DNA of 48,786 bases from a bacterium (GCA_023267555.1 JAHFMZ010000003.1:1-48786); one strand, 5' to 3'. Positions 6,324 to 16,562 are shown, numbered from the stretch's first letter. Program-made: numbers and translations. The notes: a model not told the origin generated them from the letters alone.

Positions 6324-9300
6324 ATGCCAAAAACACACCAGTCCTCAAATGTGCGTCCTCAGAAAATGTTTGCGAAATATCGCGAACCGCTTACTAAGCT
6401 TCCCAATCTTGTTGAAAATCAGATTCTTTCATACAAAGACCTTACCGAAAAAGGTATTGTTGAAATCTTTCGAGAGTTTTCACCACTTCGTGACTATTCA
6501 GAGAAAAAATTTGATCTCGAGTTTATTTCTTTTGAACTTTCGGCTCCAAAATATGACGAAGTGTATGCTAAGGAAAATAAACTTACATACGAAGCTCCAC
6601 TTCGTGCTCGTGTAAAACTTACAAATAAAATTTTAAACACTGTTAAAGAGCAGGAGATTTTTATGGCTGATTTTCCGTTGATGACTATACACGGAACATT
6701 TATCATAAACGGTGTTGAACGTGTGGTTGTACCACAACTCGCCCGATCATTCGGTGTTTTCTTTGATTCTGAAGAAACAAAAGGCAAGCGTTACTTCGGT
6801 GCAAAAATAATTCCTTCACGTGGTGTGTGGATTGAATTGGGTACCGAAGCTGATGGTGGCATATATGTACGTATTGATAAGAAGCGTAAATTTTCAGTAA
6901 TTGCACTTCTTCGTGTGCTTGGTTTTGCAACAGATGATCAAATCAAAAATGCCTTCAAAGATAATCCTATTTCTGGACCACTTTTGGCCACTCTTGTAGA
7001 AAGAGATGAAATAAAAACAATTCACGATGCTTATATTGAGATTTATAAGCGTCTTCGTGATGGCGATTTGGCTACTCCAGAAAATGCAAAGGAACACATT
7101 GATTCTATTGTTTCGGCGGATAGATATGACCTTTCTCCAGTTGGACGTTTTCGTTTCAACAAGCGTTTTGGTAAATCAACTGATATGAAAGATAAGGAAG
7201 CAGGACGCAGAACTCTTTCAAAGGAAGATATGGTGGATATTATCAATCATATTGTTGAATTAAATAATAATGTTAATGCTGAAGAGGACGATATCGATCA
7301 CCTTGGTTCTCGTCGTGTGCGTTATGTTGGTGAAATGATGGCACAAAAAATCCGTACAGGTATGATGCAGATGAAGCGTAACATTCAAGATAAGATGTCA
7401 GTTATTGATACAGACACCACTCTTCCGATTGCGATTATCAATCAGCGTCCACTTCAAGCTCGTATTAAAGAATTCTTTACCACAAACCAGCTTTCACAGT
7501 TTATGAACCAAGAAAATCTCTTGGCAGAAGTTGAGCATTTGCGTACTCTTTCAGCACTCGGTCCCGGTGGTCTTACTCGTGAACGCGCTGGATTTGAAGT
7601 TCGTGATGTGCATACTTCACATTATGGTCGTGTATGTCCTATTCACACTCCAGAAGGTCCAAACATTGGTCTTATTTTGCGTCTTTCTAATTATGCGCGT
7701 ATCAATGATTTCGGAATTATCGAAACACCGTATGTAAAAGTAATAAAAGGAAAAATTACGAAAGAAATTGTTTATATGAACGCTTTGGAAGAAGAACGTT
7801 ATGTTATTGCTCACGCCGGAAATGAATATGATAAAGATGGTAAATTTGTCAAAGCAGAAATCGAAGTCCGTAGAGCTGGTCAACCAGGACTTGCACTTTG
7901 TGACGAAGTTGAATTTATTGATGTAGCTACAAATCAAGCTTTTTCTGTTGCAACGTCTATGATTCCATTCCTAGAACACGATGAAGCGACTCGCGCACTG
8001 ATGGGTTCAAATATGCAGAAACAAGCGGTACCACTTATGTGCCCAGAAGCTCCTTTGGTTGCAACTGGTATGGAAGGCGAGGCTGCAAAACATATTGGAC
8101 GTCTTGTTATCGCTGAAGAAGCTGGAGAAGTTAAATATGTTGATGCAAAAAAGATTATTGTTAAATCTGAAAAGAAAGAAAAGGAATATACTCTTATTAA
8201 TTTTGCACGTACAAACGCCTTCAATCTTTTCCATCAAAGACCGATAGTATCTCTTGGAGACAAAGTAAAGAAAGGTGAAGTGTTGGCAGATGCTGCCACA
8301 TCTGATAATGGTCAAATCGCACTTGGGCATAATATTCGTGTAGCTTTTATGGCTTGGAATGGTGCGAATTACGAAGATGCTATTATTCTTTCAGAAAGAC
8401 TTGTAAAAGAAAGTAAGTTTTCTTCAATACACATTGAAGAATTCGTATGTAATGTGCGTGATACAAAATTAGGGGCAGAAGTGACTACTCACGATATTCC
8501 AAATGTGGGTGAAAATAAATTGAAGAACTTGGATGAAGATGGAATCATTAGAATCGGAGCAGAAATTCGCCCTGGAGATATTATGGTTGGTAAAATTACT
8601 CCAAAAGGAGAAACAGAACTTACCCCAGAAGAAAGATTGCTTCGTTCTATTTTCGGTGAAAAGGTGCGTGATGTGAAAGATTCATCACTTCGACTTGATC
8701 ACGGAAAGCGTGGACGTGTTATCGGGGTAAAAGTATTCTCACGTGAACGTGGGGATCATTTGGAAAGTGGAATTATCAAGCGTGTTCATATTGAAGTTGC
8801 TCAAGTGCGTAATATTTCTGTTGGAGACAAGCTTGCTGGTCGTCACGGAAACAAAGGTGTTATTTCAACAATTCTTCCAGTAGAAGAAATGCCGTTTGCT
8901 GCAGATGGGACTCCAATTGATATTATTCTTACACCACTTGGTGTGCCATCACGTATGAACTTGGGACAAATTCTCGAAATGCATTTGGGTCTTGCCGCAG
9001 AAACTTTGGGATATCAAGCTATTGTACCTTCATTCCAAGGAGCAAGTGATGCAGAAATTAAAGAAGAACTTGTTAAAGCAGGATATAAAGAATCTGGAAC
9101 CGTGCAGTTATATGACGGTCGTACGGGTGAGGCTTTCAACAAAGAAACTGCTGTCGGTGTGATGTATATAATGAAACTTCATCATATGGTAGAAGACAAG
9201 ATACATATGCGTTCTATCGGTCCTTACTCACTTATCACACAGCAACCACTTGGTGGAAAGGCTCAAGGTGGAGGTCAGAGATTCGGGGAAATGGAAGTGT

Positions 9301-9542
9301 GGGCTCTCGAAGGTTATGGTGCAGCGCATATTCTACGCGAAATGCTCACAGTGAAGTCTGACGATATTGTCGGTCGTTCACAGGCGTTTGACAGTATTAT
9401 AAAAGGGGAAGATGTGAAAGAACCAAATACTCCAGCTTCGTTTACGGTGATGCTAAACACACTTCGTGGACTCTCACTCGATGTTATTCCACGTAAGATT
9501 GAGGGCAAGGAAGAAAAACTTATTGGCGAATCATCTCTATAA
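6324..9542 (+). CDS. rpoB: DNA-directed RNA polymerase subunit beta
   Basis: About 1072 aa from ATG 6324 (an in-frame TTG lies at 6297). All beta-subunit blocks are recognisable: the rifampicin-pocket region QLSQFMNQ..SALGPGGLTRERAGFEVRDVH near residues 390-425, the HTPEGPNIGL motif, the AGRHGNKG active-site block near residue 838, and the C-terminal GGKAQGGGQRFGEMEVWALE clamp motif. It forms the catalytic core with RpoC, encoded 21 nt downstream. The rifampicin pocket differs from E. coli at D516 (Asn here), P520 (Leu) and R529 (Thr). Confidence 0.98.
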   Translation: MPKTHQSSNVRPQKMFAKYREPLTKLPNLVENQILSYKDLTEKGIVEIFREFSPLRDYSEKKFDLEFISFELSAPKYDEVYAKENKLTYEAPLRARVKLTNKILNTVKEQEIFMADFPLMTIHGTFIINGVERVVVPQLARSFGVFFDSEETKGKRYFGAKIIPSRGVWIELGTEADGGIYVRIDKKRKFSVIALLRVLGFATDDQIKNAFKDNPISGPLLATLVERDEIKTIHDAYIEIYKRLRDGDLATPENAKEHIDSIVSADRYDLSPVGRFRFNKRFGKSTDMKDKEAGRRTLSKEDMVDIINHIVELNNNVNAEEDDIDHLGSRRVRYVGEMMAQKIRTGMMQMKRNIQDKMSVIDTDTTLPIAIINQRPLQARIKEFFTTNQLSQFMNQENLLAEVEHLRTLSALGPGGLTRERAGFEVRDVHTSHYGRVCPIHTPEGPNIGLILRLSNYARINDFGIIETPYVKVIKGKITKEIVYMNALEEERYVIAHAGNEYDKDGKFVKAEIEVRRAGQPGLALCDEVEFIDVATNQAFSVATSMIPFLEHDEATRALMGSNMQKQAVPLMCPEAPLVATGMEGEAAKHIGRLVIAEEAGEVKYVDAKKIIVKSEKKEKEYTLINFARTNAFNLFHQRPIVSLGDKVKKGEVLADAATSDNGQIALGHNIRVAFMAWNGANYEDAIILSERLVKESKFSSIHIEEFVCNVRDTKLGAEVTTHDIPNVGENKLKNLDEDGIIRIGAEIRPGDIMVGKITPKGETELTPEERLLRSIFGEKVRDVKDSSLRLDHGKRGRVIGVKVFSRERGDHLESGIIKRVHIEVAQVRNISVGDKLAGRHGNKGVISTILPVEEMPFAADGTPIDIILTPLGVPSRMNLGQILEMHLGLAAETLGYQAIVPSFQGASDAEIKEELVKAGYKESGTVQLYDGRTGEAFNKETAVGVMYIMKLHHMVEDKIHMRSIGPYSLITQQPLGGKAQGGGQRFGEMEVWALEGYGAAHILREMLTVKSDDIVGRSQAFDSIIKGEDVKEPNTPASFTVMLNTLRGLSLDVIPRKIEGKEEKLIGESSL

Positions 9543-9563
9543 AAGTTAACTTCAAAAAATACT

Positions 9564-12500
9564 ATGAAAACAATTGATACAAACAATTTCGATGGTCTTG
9601 GAATCAAAATTGCTTCTCCAGAAGCAGTTCGTTCTTGGTCATTTGGTGAAGTAACAAAACCAGAGACGATTAACTATCGTACAGGGCGTAGTGAACGTTA
9701 CGGATTATTTGATGAACGTATATTTGGTCCAGAAAAAGATTATGAATGTTATTGCGGAAAATATCGTCGTATTCGTTTTAAGGATATTATTTGTGAAAAA
9801 TGTGGAGTTGAAGTAACTAAGTCTATTGTTCGTCGTGAAAGAATGGGACATATTGAACTCGCTTCTCCTGTGGCTCATATTTGGTTCCTTCGCACAGTTC
9901 CATCACGTATTTCTCTTATACTTGCGCAACCAGTAAGTGATGTGGAAAAAGTTGTGTACTTTGCTGGTTATGTTGTGATGTCTGTAAATCAAACAGCAAA
10001 AGCAGAAATTTTGGCTAATCTTGATAGTGAGTTTAAAGCAAAAGTAAAATCAGCAAGTGATGAAAAGACACAAGACAAACTTCGTGAGCTTTTGACTGCA
10101 ACGAAAAAAGAAATTGAAGAAATTAAGCCGAATAAAATCTTTGATGAACTTACATATCATCGTTATGCGATGAAATATGGTACTTGTTTTGAGGCTGGAA
10201 TTGGAGCAGACGCTCTCTATGAAATCTTCAAGAAAATGGATCTCAAGGAAATTGAGGAACAAATTGTTGTTCAGCTTACAAAAGCAGGAGCTTTGGAACG
10301 TGAAAAAGCCGAAAAGCGTCTTTCCCTTATTCGTGCTTTCCAAAACGCTGGCATTCGCCCAGAATGGATGTTTATGACGGTTATTCCGGTTATTCCTCCA
10401 GGTATTCGTCCAATGGTGGCGCTTGAAGGTGGACGTTATGCAGCGTCAGATGTGAATGATTTGTATCGTCGTGTAATCAATCGTAATAATCGTTTGAAGA
10501 AATTGATGGAAATTGGTGCGCCAGATGTTATTTTACGAAATGAAAAACGTATTTTGCAAGAAGCGGTTGATGCTCTTATTGATAACTCTGCACGTCACGG
10601 ACAAGATGCTGTGATGAGTCAATCACAAAAGAGACAATTGAAATCTCTTTCAGATAATCTAAAAGGAAAGCAAGGACTTCTTCGTGGAAATCTTCTTGGT
10701 AAACGTGTGGATTATTCTGCTCGTTCAGTTATTGTGGTTGGTCCATCACTTGCACTTAATGAATGTGGTCTTCCAAAACATATGGCCCTTGAATTATTTA
10801 AGCCGTTTATTATTTCCAAGATTCTTGAACGTGAACTTGCATTCAATATCCGTGGTGCGAATAAATTAATAGAAGATAGTCTTCCAGAAGTGTGGGCAAT
10901 ATTGGAAGAATGTATTGAAGGAAAATATGTATTGCTCAACCGTGCGCCGACACTTCACCGTTTGGGTATACAAGCTTTCAATCCAAAACTTATTGAAGGT
11001 AATGCTATACAACTTCATCCACTAGTTTGTCAGGCTTTCAACGCCGACTTTGACGGTGACCAAATGGCGGTGCATCTTCCACTTTCGGTGGCGGCTCAAG
11101 ATGAAGCTCGTACACTTATGGCGGCGAATCGTAACTTGCTTCGTCCTGGATCAGGAGATTCTATTGTGAATCCACGTATGGATATGGTGCTCGGTACTTA
11201 TTGGATGACAAGAGTTATTGAAGGAGAAAAAGGTGAAGGAAAATATTTCGCGGCTCCAAACGAGGCTATTACTGCTTATGATTTTGACATTGTATCTTTC
11301 CGCGCCAAGATTTGGGTTATGCCAACAACTAGTCCGAGATATGCAAAGTTTGAAGGTAAGCGTTTTGAAACAACAGTAGGACGTCTTCTTTTCAACTCTG
11401 TTTTCCCAAGTGACTTCCCATATATGAATGACGAAGTGAATGGAAAGAAAATGAATGCCATTATTGATGAAGTTATTTTGACTTATGGTCTAGAAACTGC
11501 ACCATCAGTGATTGATAAAATAAAAGCATTCGGTTATAAGTATGCAACAGTTTCTGGTACAACTTGGAATATTGATGCAGTAAAAGTTCCAACACAAAAG
11601 CCGGAATTGGTTAAAGAAGGATGGGAACAAGCAGGTAGAGTAGACAATGACTATGAAGAAGGTCTTCTTTCAGACGAAGAACGTTATGAAAAAACAATTG
11701 AAGTTTGGCAAGCTGTAAGATCAAAAATTGAAAAACTTATTCCGGAATCACTTCCAAAGAATGGTTCAGTAGATGACTTGATTACTTCTGGTGCTAGAGG
11801 TTCTATTGCTCAGATTATTCAAATGTCAGGTATGAAGGGTATTATTGTGAATAACTCAGGACGTAACTTTGATTTCCCAGTGATTTCATCTTACAAAGAA
11901 GGACTTACACCGCTCGAATACTTCATCACAACTTACGGTGCTCGTAAAGGAAACTCTGACACCGCGCTTAAAACTGCTCAGGCTGGATATTTGACTCGAC
12001 GTCTAGTGGATGTGGCTCAAGATGCTATTATCACAGAGATTGATTGTGGAACAAAAGATAGTAAAGTGGTTCACAAAGAAAATGCACTCGGTATTTTGGT
12101 TCCAATTTCAAAAAATATTCGTGGGCGTGTTTTGGCAGAAGATATTGTAGCAAATGGAAGTGTTCTCTTTAAGAAAAATCATTTAATAAATAAAGATGAC
12201 GCTCTTATAGTTGAAAATGCTGGAGTGGAAGAAGTGCGTGTCTTTTCACCACTTATGTGTCAGTCACTGCACGGTATTTGCCAAAAATGTTATGGACTAG
12301 ATATGGGACGTAATAAACAAGTAGATCTAGGTGAAGCTGTTGGTATTGTGGCTGCTCAAGCTATTGGTGAACCAGGAACACAGCTTACTATGCGTACATT
12401 CCACGCTGGAGGTGTGGCAGGAACAGACATCACTCAAGGTCTTCCTCGTGTTGAAGAAATATTCGAACGTCGTATGCCAAAGAATCCTTCTATAATTTCT

Positions 12501-13157
12501 CACGAATCTGGTGAAGTCATTGGTATGCGTGATGAAGGAAAAGAAAAGATTATTGTTCTTCTTATGGATGATGATGGATCAAAGGGAAATAAAGGTGGCA
12601 AGCAAGTAGAATATACAGTTCCATTCCGTCGTCAGCCGATTGTAAAAGTTGGAGATCAAGTAAAGAAAGGTCAAATGATGACAGATGGTTCTTGTGATAT
12701 CGACGAGCTCTTCAATTATGCAAGTAAAGAAGTTGCTGAAGAATATATTGTAAGTGAAATTAACAAAGTGTATGAATTGCAAGGTGCAAGTATTTCTCGT
12801 AAGCACGTAGAAGTTATTATCAAACAAATGTTTGGACGTATCAAAATTACTTCTCCGGGAGATACACGCTTCACTCAAAGTGATGTCGTAGAAATTTCAA
12901 AGTTCCGTGGAGAAAATGCTCGTGTAAAAGCAGAAGGTGGAGTTGAATCCAAAGGTAAATATTTGGTATTAGGTATTACTGATGTTGCTTTATCTACATC
13001 ATCTTGGTTATCAAGTGCTTCATTCCAAAATACTACGCGTGTGCTTATCACCGCATCTACTCGTGGGCAAATGGATGAATTACGAGGATTAAAAGAGAAT
13101 GTTATCATTGGACGATTAATTCCAGCCGGTACTGGTTTACGAGGTAAAAAGGCATAA
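9564..13157 (+). CDS. rpoC: DNA-directed RNA polymerase subunit beta'
   Basis: 1197 aa. The N-terminal zinc ribbon (CYCGK..CEKC, about residues 62-82), the catalytic [16 protein letters not shown] motif with three Asp near residue 493, the bridge-helix region, the second zinc site (C..CQKCYG) and the [25 protein letters not shown] trigger-loop block are intact. It is co-transcribed with rpoB and the ATG lies 21 nt after the rpoB stop with no SD. The length is that of the shorter RpoC type without large lineage insertions. Confidence 0.98.
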   Translation: MKTIDTNNFDGLGIKIASPEAVRSWSFGEVTKPETINYRTGRSERYGLFDERIFGPEKDYECYCGKYRRIRFKDIICEKCGVEVTKSIVRRERMGHIELASPVAHIWFLRTVPSRISLILAQPVSDVEKVVYFAGYVVMSVNQTAKAEILANLDSEFKAKVKSASDEKTQDKLRELLTATKKEIEEIKPNKIFDELTYHRYAMKYGTCFEAGIGADALYEIFKKMDLKEIEEQIVVQLTKAGALEREKAEKRLSLIRAFQNAGIRPEWMFMTVIPVIPPGIRPMVALEGGRYAASDVNDLYRRVINRNNRLKKLMEIGAPDVILRNEKRILQEAVDALIDNSARHGQDAVMSQSQKRQLKSLSDNLKGKQGLLRGNLLGKRVDYSARSVIVVGPSLALNECGLPKHMALELFKPFIISKILERELAFNIRGANKLIEDSLPEVWAILEECIEGKYVLLNRAPTLHRLGIQAFNPKLIEGNAIQLHPLVCQAFNADFDGDQMAVHLPLSVAAQDEARTLMAANRNLLRPGSGDSIVNPRMDMVLGTYWMTRVIEGEKGEGKYFAAPNEAITAYDFDIVSFRAKIWVMPTTSPRYAKFEGKRFETTVGRLLFNSVFPSDFPYMNDEVNGKKMNAIIDEVILTYGLETAPSVIDKIKAFGYKYATVSGTTWNIDAVKVPTQKPELVKEGWEQAGRVDNDYEEGLLSDEERYEKTIEVWQAVRSKIEKLIPESLPKNGSVDDLITSGARGSIAQIIQMSGMKGIIVNNSGRNFDFPVISSYKEGLTPLEYFITTYGARKGNSDTALKTAQAGYLTRRLVDVAQDAIITEIDCGTKDSKVVHKENALGILVPISKNIRGRVLAEDIVANGSVLFKKNHLINKDDALIVENAGVEEVRVFSPLMCQSLHGICQKCYGLDMGRNKQVDLGEAVGIVAAQAIGEPGTQLTMRTFHAGGVAGTDITQGLPRVEEIFERRMPKNPSIISHESGEVIGMRDEGKEKIIVLLMDDDGSKGNKGGKQVEYTVPFRRQPIVKVGDQVKKGQMMTDGSCDIDELFNYASKEVAEEYIVSEINKVYELQGASISRKHVEVIIKQMFGRIKITSPGDTRFTQSDVVEISKFRGENARVKAEGGVESKGKYLVLGITDVALSTSSWLSSASFQNTTRVLITASTRGQMDELRGLKENVIIGRLIPAGTGLRGKKA

Positions 13158-13182
13158 ATCATCTTATCTACTTTATCGCTAC

Positions 13183-13234
13183 GGAATTTTTCTCAGTCGC
13201 CGTACTAGTATGTACGCCTTCTTCCAAAAATTCC
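13183..13234. repeat. nested palindrome after rpoC
   Basis: GGAATTTTT (13183-13191) and AAAAATTCC (13226-13234) enclose a second dyad around CGTAC/GTACG (13201-13216). There is no T-run, and it lies 25 nt after the rpoC stop. It may be a transcript-end stabiliser or an intergenic palindromic repeat; other copies were not found in this window. Confidence 0.5.
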
Positions 13235-13300
13235 TAAGCTCCTCGTATCTAAAATAATTTCTGATTTTTTTTAAAATGTGGTCATAGGATAATATCAAAT

Positions 13301-13331
13301 ACAAAAGCGACGCCTTTGGCGTCGCTTTTGT
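13301..13331. terminator. bidirectional GCGACGCC terminator
   Basis: ACAAAAGCGACGCC-TTT-GGCGTCGCTTTTGT; near identical in stem to the terminator at 16489. Confidence 0.9.
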
Positions 13332-13442
13332 ATTTATTGCTTAAATAAATTTTTATAGTAGTATTACTTTTGGACAGTACAATTTTGTGCGTTCTATATT
13401 TGGTTGACCCAAATATACAAATCCGTTTACCGGAGGTTGAAA

Positions 13443-13796
13443 ATGAATACATATGTGAATGATGTTGCAACAAAAAAGCCGGTAGTAAAAGATTTTTCTT
13501 TTCTTTGGCAAGATAGTTTTGAATTTGGTTTTAGTGTGATAACTGCAATAAAGCATATTATTTTACATCAGGCTGCAACTTGTGACGACAGTGAAATTGA
13601 GAGAGTGGTGGTTGCGGTCACAAAATCAAATGAATTCAAATCTTGGCGAGTAATTCGTTTTGATTATAATCAGTATTACCGGTTTGTTTTCCTTTGCAAA
13701 CCTCATCAATCTGATTGGTATGTCGTTGGAAGAAGTGAAAGGTTTACAGGTTTAATAGAAGAACCAAAAATGGAAGATATTACGTGGTTTCAGTAA
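13443..13796 (+). CDS. orphan protein (117 aa) with strong RBS
   Basis: Not recognised. Soluble, aromatic-rich C-terminal half (YNQYYRFVFLC, SDWYVV). The ATG at 13443 is chosen because CCGGAGG lies 7-8 nt upstream; an upstream in-frame start would skip that site. A TACAAT box near 13379 and a small hairpin in the leader (ATTTGG..CCAAAT) precede it. Monocistronic, with terminators at 13301 and 13821. Same class as the other SD-led orphans. Confidence 0.65.
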   Translation: MNTYVNDVATKKPVVKDFSFLWQDSFEFGFSVITAIKHIILHQAATCDDSEIERVVVAVTKSNEFKSWRVIRFDYNQYYRFVFLCKPHQSDWYVVGRSERFTGLIEEPKMEDITWFQ

Positions 13797-13820
13797 TATT
13801 TGTCTTAAAAATACTTGAAC

Positions 13821-13856
13821 AAGTCGCCTAATTAATGGGCGACTTTATATTTTTTG
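13821..13856 (+). terminator. terminator of orphan gene
   Basis: AAGTCGCC-TAATTAAT-GGGCGACTT followed by T-rich DNA. Confidence 0.85.
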
Positions 13857-13880
13857 GGGATAACCTGTGGATAGCTGCTA

Positions 13881-13909
13881 TTAACATATTGGCAATATAG
13901 GAATACTAT
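13881..13909 (+). promoter_or_regulatory. promoter of structured ncRNA
   Basis: TTAACA (13881-13886), 17-nt spacer, TACTAT (13904-13909); start predicted near 13916. Confidence 0.7.
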
Positions 13910-13915
13910 TAAGAT

Positions 13916-14098
13916 GTAGGTCGACCAAAAGTCTTTAGATTTTTTCGAGACCAGCAGTGTAGTCTTCAAGAAAAAACCCGTGGGTGGTTAGTGGGCGTCT
14001 GAGGCCTTACTTGATGGATTATGCGGAAGGGTTTCAACTAAACATCTTGTTTCGCGGACAAGATGGAACGACACCAATGATGTTTGGTGCCGTTTTTT
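13916..14098 (+). ncRNA. candidate structured ncRNA of about 183 nt, class unknown
   Basis: A promoter and an intrinsic terminator bracket a stretch without a convincing ORF but with strong secondary structure. It has a 5' hairpin closed by GGTC/GACC (about 13919-13954), a middle region closed by ACCC/GGGT (about 13976-14030), a perfect 8-bp hairpin CATCTTGT/ACAAGATG (14043-14065), and the terminator ending in a T-run at 14093-14098. The length is close to 6S RNA, but the 5' and 3' ends do not pair convincingly as one long rod. The RNase P, tmRNA and SRP signatures I know were not seen. A leader for the surface-protein gene at 14403 is possible but would need readthrough. Confidence 0.6.
14069..14098 (+). 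terminator. terminator of the ncRNA
   Basis: CACCAA-TGATG-TTTGGTG within ACG..CGT, followed by six T. Confidence 0.85.
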
Positions 14099-14402
14099 GT
14101 TGTAGAAGTTTTATAAAGGACATATATTTATATAGGACAAAAAGTAATATTACAAATATTGTCTTTTATAAAATGTTCTTTATTCATCTTTTAATATTTT
14201 TTTGTTTAGTTATCCACAGGTTTCGTATATTTTGTATTGAATTATAAGAAGAATTAATTTTATACGTGATAAAATTATATTGGTGTACTCATATGAATAC
14301 CATATGGGGACTGAGTTGTTTTTGGTTGTTTTGATGAGGTGGTTTTATTTATTAAAATTAAAAATTAAAAAAGTTTTAAAGTTTTTTATAAAAACAAAAA
14401 GT

Positions 14403-15308
14403 ATGACATTCTTAAAAAATATTAAAGGTAAGAGTTCTTCCTCTGTAGGATTAACAGCACTTTTATCTGTTCTTGTTGTAACTGCAATGGTAAATGCAGC
14501 AACAACAATTAGTACAGATATTACTACTGGTGGAGCCTTGTCTGTCACTGGCGCAAGTACTCTTGCTTCTACGACAGGTACTGGTCTTTTTATTAATACT
14601 GGAGCAGGTTACTTTACTTCAGCAAGTTCTACTGCTTTTTCAGTAGGTCTTACTGGAAATGCTAATCCAGCTTTCTGGGTTGACGCTTCAACAGCATCAC
14701 AAGTAGCTGGTCTTAAAGTTACAGGAGCAGCAACAGGTGGAACAGTTGCTTTGGTTACCACAGATACTGGTTCAGCAACTAATCTTACTATTAATGCTAA
14801 GGGTACAGGAACAATAGGTATCGGTACTGTTTCAACAGGAGCTGTTACTATTACTCCTGCGACAACGATTGGTGGTACTTTGGGTGTTTCGGGTGTAACT
14901 ACTCTTGCTACAACAACAATAAACGGCACACTGGTTTCAAAAAGAGGTGTGTCGATTGTTCCATTAGTAGGATCAACAACTTTAACTACTGCTTTGTCAG
15001 ACACAGTCTATATTGCAGCTTCTACTACACAAGAACAAACATTTACTCTTCCGTCAGCTCTTAATGCAGGTCTTGTGTTTACATTCATTGCAGCTAGTGC
15101 TGGTGGAGCAATTTCTGTTGTCCCAGCAGGCTCAGACACCATTAGTATCAAAGCTTCAGAAGGTGGTGCTAGTGTCGTAACAGCGGGTGGCATAGGTATT
15201 ACGAATACAGCAGCTACAAATGTTGTTGGTGACCATATTACTCTTGTATCGGATGGTGTGAGTCAATGGCATATGATTTCTCAATCAGGTATTTGGGCTT
15301 CTCGATAA
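14403..15308 (+). CDS. secreted Thr/Ala/Gly-rich surface protein
   Basis: 301 aa. An N-terminal signal sequence (KNIKGK, then a hydrophobic stretch GLTALLSVLVVTAMVNA) is followed by low-complexity repeats rich in Thr, Ala, Gly and Ser with recurring LSVTGASTL / LGVSGVTTL / TINGT units. These resemble the short beta repeats of tail-fibre and surface-fibre proteins. A non-repetitive C-terminal domain ends in HITLVSDGVSQWHMIS. It is probably exported and surface-exposed. The ATG at 14403 is favoured over upstream in-frame starts because it places the basic residues and signal at the N-terminus. There is no SD. Confidence 0.65.
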   Translation: MTFLKNIKGKSSSSVGLTALLSVLVVTAMVNAATTISTDITTGGALSVTGASTLASTTGTGLFINTGAGYFTSASSTAFSVGLTGNANPAFWVDASTASQVAGLKVTGAATGGTVALVTTDTGSATNLTINAKGTGTIGIGTVSTGAVTITPATTIGGTLGVSGVTTLATTTINGTLVSKRGVSIVPLVGSTTLTTALSDTVYIAASTTQEQTFTLPSALNAGLVFTFIAASAGGAISVVPAGSDTISIKASEGGASVVTAGGIGITNTAATNVVGDHITLVSDGVSQWHMISQSGIWASR

Positions 15309-15335
15309 TTCTCCAATCCTTATTAATTAATCACT

Positions 15336-16451
15336 ATGCCTATGTATAAAAAAACAAAGGTTCTACTTGGAACATTGGTGTTAGGATTGGGCATAAGCTT
15401 GATTCCAAATATCGCTCTTGCCACAAATAATGTGACTCTTACGACGAGTACTATTATTCGTGTGGGCGGTCTCAACTTCAATATATCCGGAGCTAGTGCA
15501 GTCATAAATAGTCTTACGGTCAATGCGTCAAGTTTCGCATTGACTTTAGATTCTGGACAGACAGCTCAAATAACTTCATCGGATAGAAAAGTTTTAACTG
15601 ATAATATCAGTGCAACAAATATTTCTCAGGATACTTGTTCTGATTCATCGGAAATATTAGGATTAAAGTCTTCATCAGATGGTACTGTTATTACAGTCAC
15701 TCCATCAAGTGTGACTTGTACAATAATTGGTGGAGGTGGTGGAGGCGGAAGTAGTAGCAGTGGTAGCAGTGGAGGTGGAAGCTCTTATTCAGCACCGGCC
15801 GCTACTCCAGCAACACCGGCAACACCAGCTACTCCAGCGACACAGACTACCCCCGCTGTCCCAGCAACGCCTGCTACTCCAGCAACTCCATCTTTGATGT
15901 CAGCTTCTTTCTCTCGTGACTTAGAACTTGGTGTTACAGGAGACGATGTTATAAATCTTCAGAAATTTTTAAACAGTAAAGGTTACACTGTTTCTAGTTC
16001 TGGGGCTGGTTCGGTTGGTAATGAAACAAGTAAATTTGGTCCAGCTACAAAAAATGCTTTAGCACGATTCCAAAAAGCCAACGGTTTAACTGCGCAAGGG
16101 TATTTTGGAGCAAAGACTAGAGCGTTGATTGCAAGTATGGATAATAACGCAGCCTCATCAGAAACAACAAACTCAATTCTTATAACAACTCCTTCGACCA
16201 ATGTACAAACTTCTTTTGCTCGTAACCTTGATGTGGGTTCGAAAGGGGAAGATGTACGTGCGCTTCAAGAATTCCTTATTGCTCGTAATGTTGGACAAGC
16301 AGCGGCAGCCCTAGCGGCAAATGGACTTACAAATAATATGGGTAAGTTAACAAAAGCAGCGCTCGCAGAATATCAAGCATCGGTAGGTATTAAACCGGCT
16401 TCTGGATATTTTGGTCCACTTACAAGATCTTATATTGAATCAAATAGATAA
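15336..16451 (+). CDS. secreted protein with two peptidoglycan-binding domains
   Basis: 371 aa. A signal peptide (MPMYKKTKVLLGTLVLGLGISLIPNIALA) is followed by an N-terminal domain of about 100 residues, a Gly/Ser run, a Pro-Ala-Thr linker (repeated PATP, about residues 155-185), then two PG_binding_1-like repeats. The first is FSRDLELGVTGDDVINLQKFL..GYFGAKTRALI and the second FARNLDVGSKGEDVRALQEFL..GYFGPLTRSYI. The architecture suggests anchoring to the cell wall. It follows the surface-protein gene by 27 nt, so they probably form a unit. It is related in domain type to the ECF-controlled protein at 38257. Confidence 0.8.
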   Translation: MPMYKKTKVLLGTLVLGLGISLIPNIALATNNVTLTTSTIIRVGGLNFNISGASAVINSLTVNASSFALTLDSGQTAQITSSDRKVLTDNISATNISQDTCSDSSEILGLKSSSDGTVITVTPSSVTCTIIGGGGGGGSSSSGSSGGGSSYSAPAATPATPATPATPATQTTPAVPATPATPATPSLMSASFSRDLELGVTGDDVINLQKFLNSKGYTVSSSGAGSVGNETSKFGPATKNALARFQKANGLTAQGYFGAKTRALIASMDNNAASSETTNSILITTPSTNVQTSFARNLDVGSKGEDVRALQEFLIARNVGQAAAALAANGLTNNMGKLTKAALAEYQASVGIKPASGYFGPLTRSYIESNR

Positions 16452-16488
16452 TTAATATATAAGTTAATTACTGTTTGGATCAGATAAA

Positions 16489-16530
16489 ATACAATAAAGC
16501 GACGCCGTAGGCGTCGCTTTATTGTATTTT
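16489..16530. terminator. bidirectional GCGACGCC terminator
   Basis: ATACAATAAAGCGACGCC-GTA-GGCGTCGCTTTATTGTAT, an 18-bp stem. Confidence 0.9.
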
Positions 16531-16541
16531 ACACAAAATAA

Positions 16542-16562
16542 AACTCCCTTCGCAGGGAGTTA
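16542..16562 (-). terminator. terminator of minus-strand membrane protein
   Basis: On the minus strand AACTCCCT-GCG-AAGGGAGTT is followed by TTATTTT. Confidence 0.75.

Larger units (their letters stand above)
13855..14218. other. three DnaA-box-like 9-mers around the ncRNA
   Basis: TTATCCACA (14210-14218, plus, exact E. coli consensus), TGGGGATAA (13855-13863, minus, one mismatch) and TGTGGATAG (13866-13874, minus, one mismatch), with very AT-rich DNA at 14100-14400. This could hint at an origin or DnaA-controlled region. No dnaA, dnaN or strand switch accompanies it, so an origin call is not supported. Confidence 0.2.

Noticed and set aside
13916-14098. T-box riboswitch
   Set aside because: GGGTGG and ATGGAAC resemble parts of the T-box sequence, but no aminoacyl-tRNA synthetase or amino-acid gene follows and the complete T-box motif is missing.
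13855-14218. Replication origin call
   Set aside because: Only three DnaA-box-like sites, no dnaA/dnaN nearby and no change in gene orientation; kept only as a low-interest finding.
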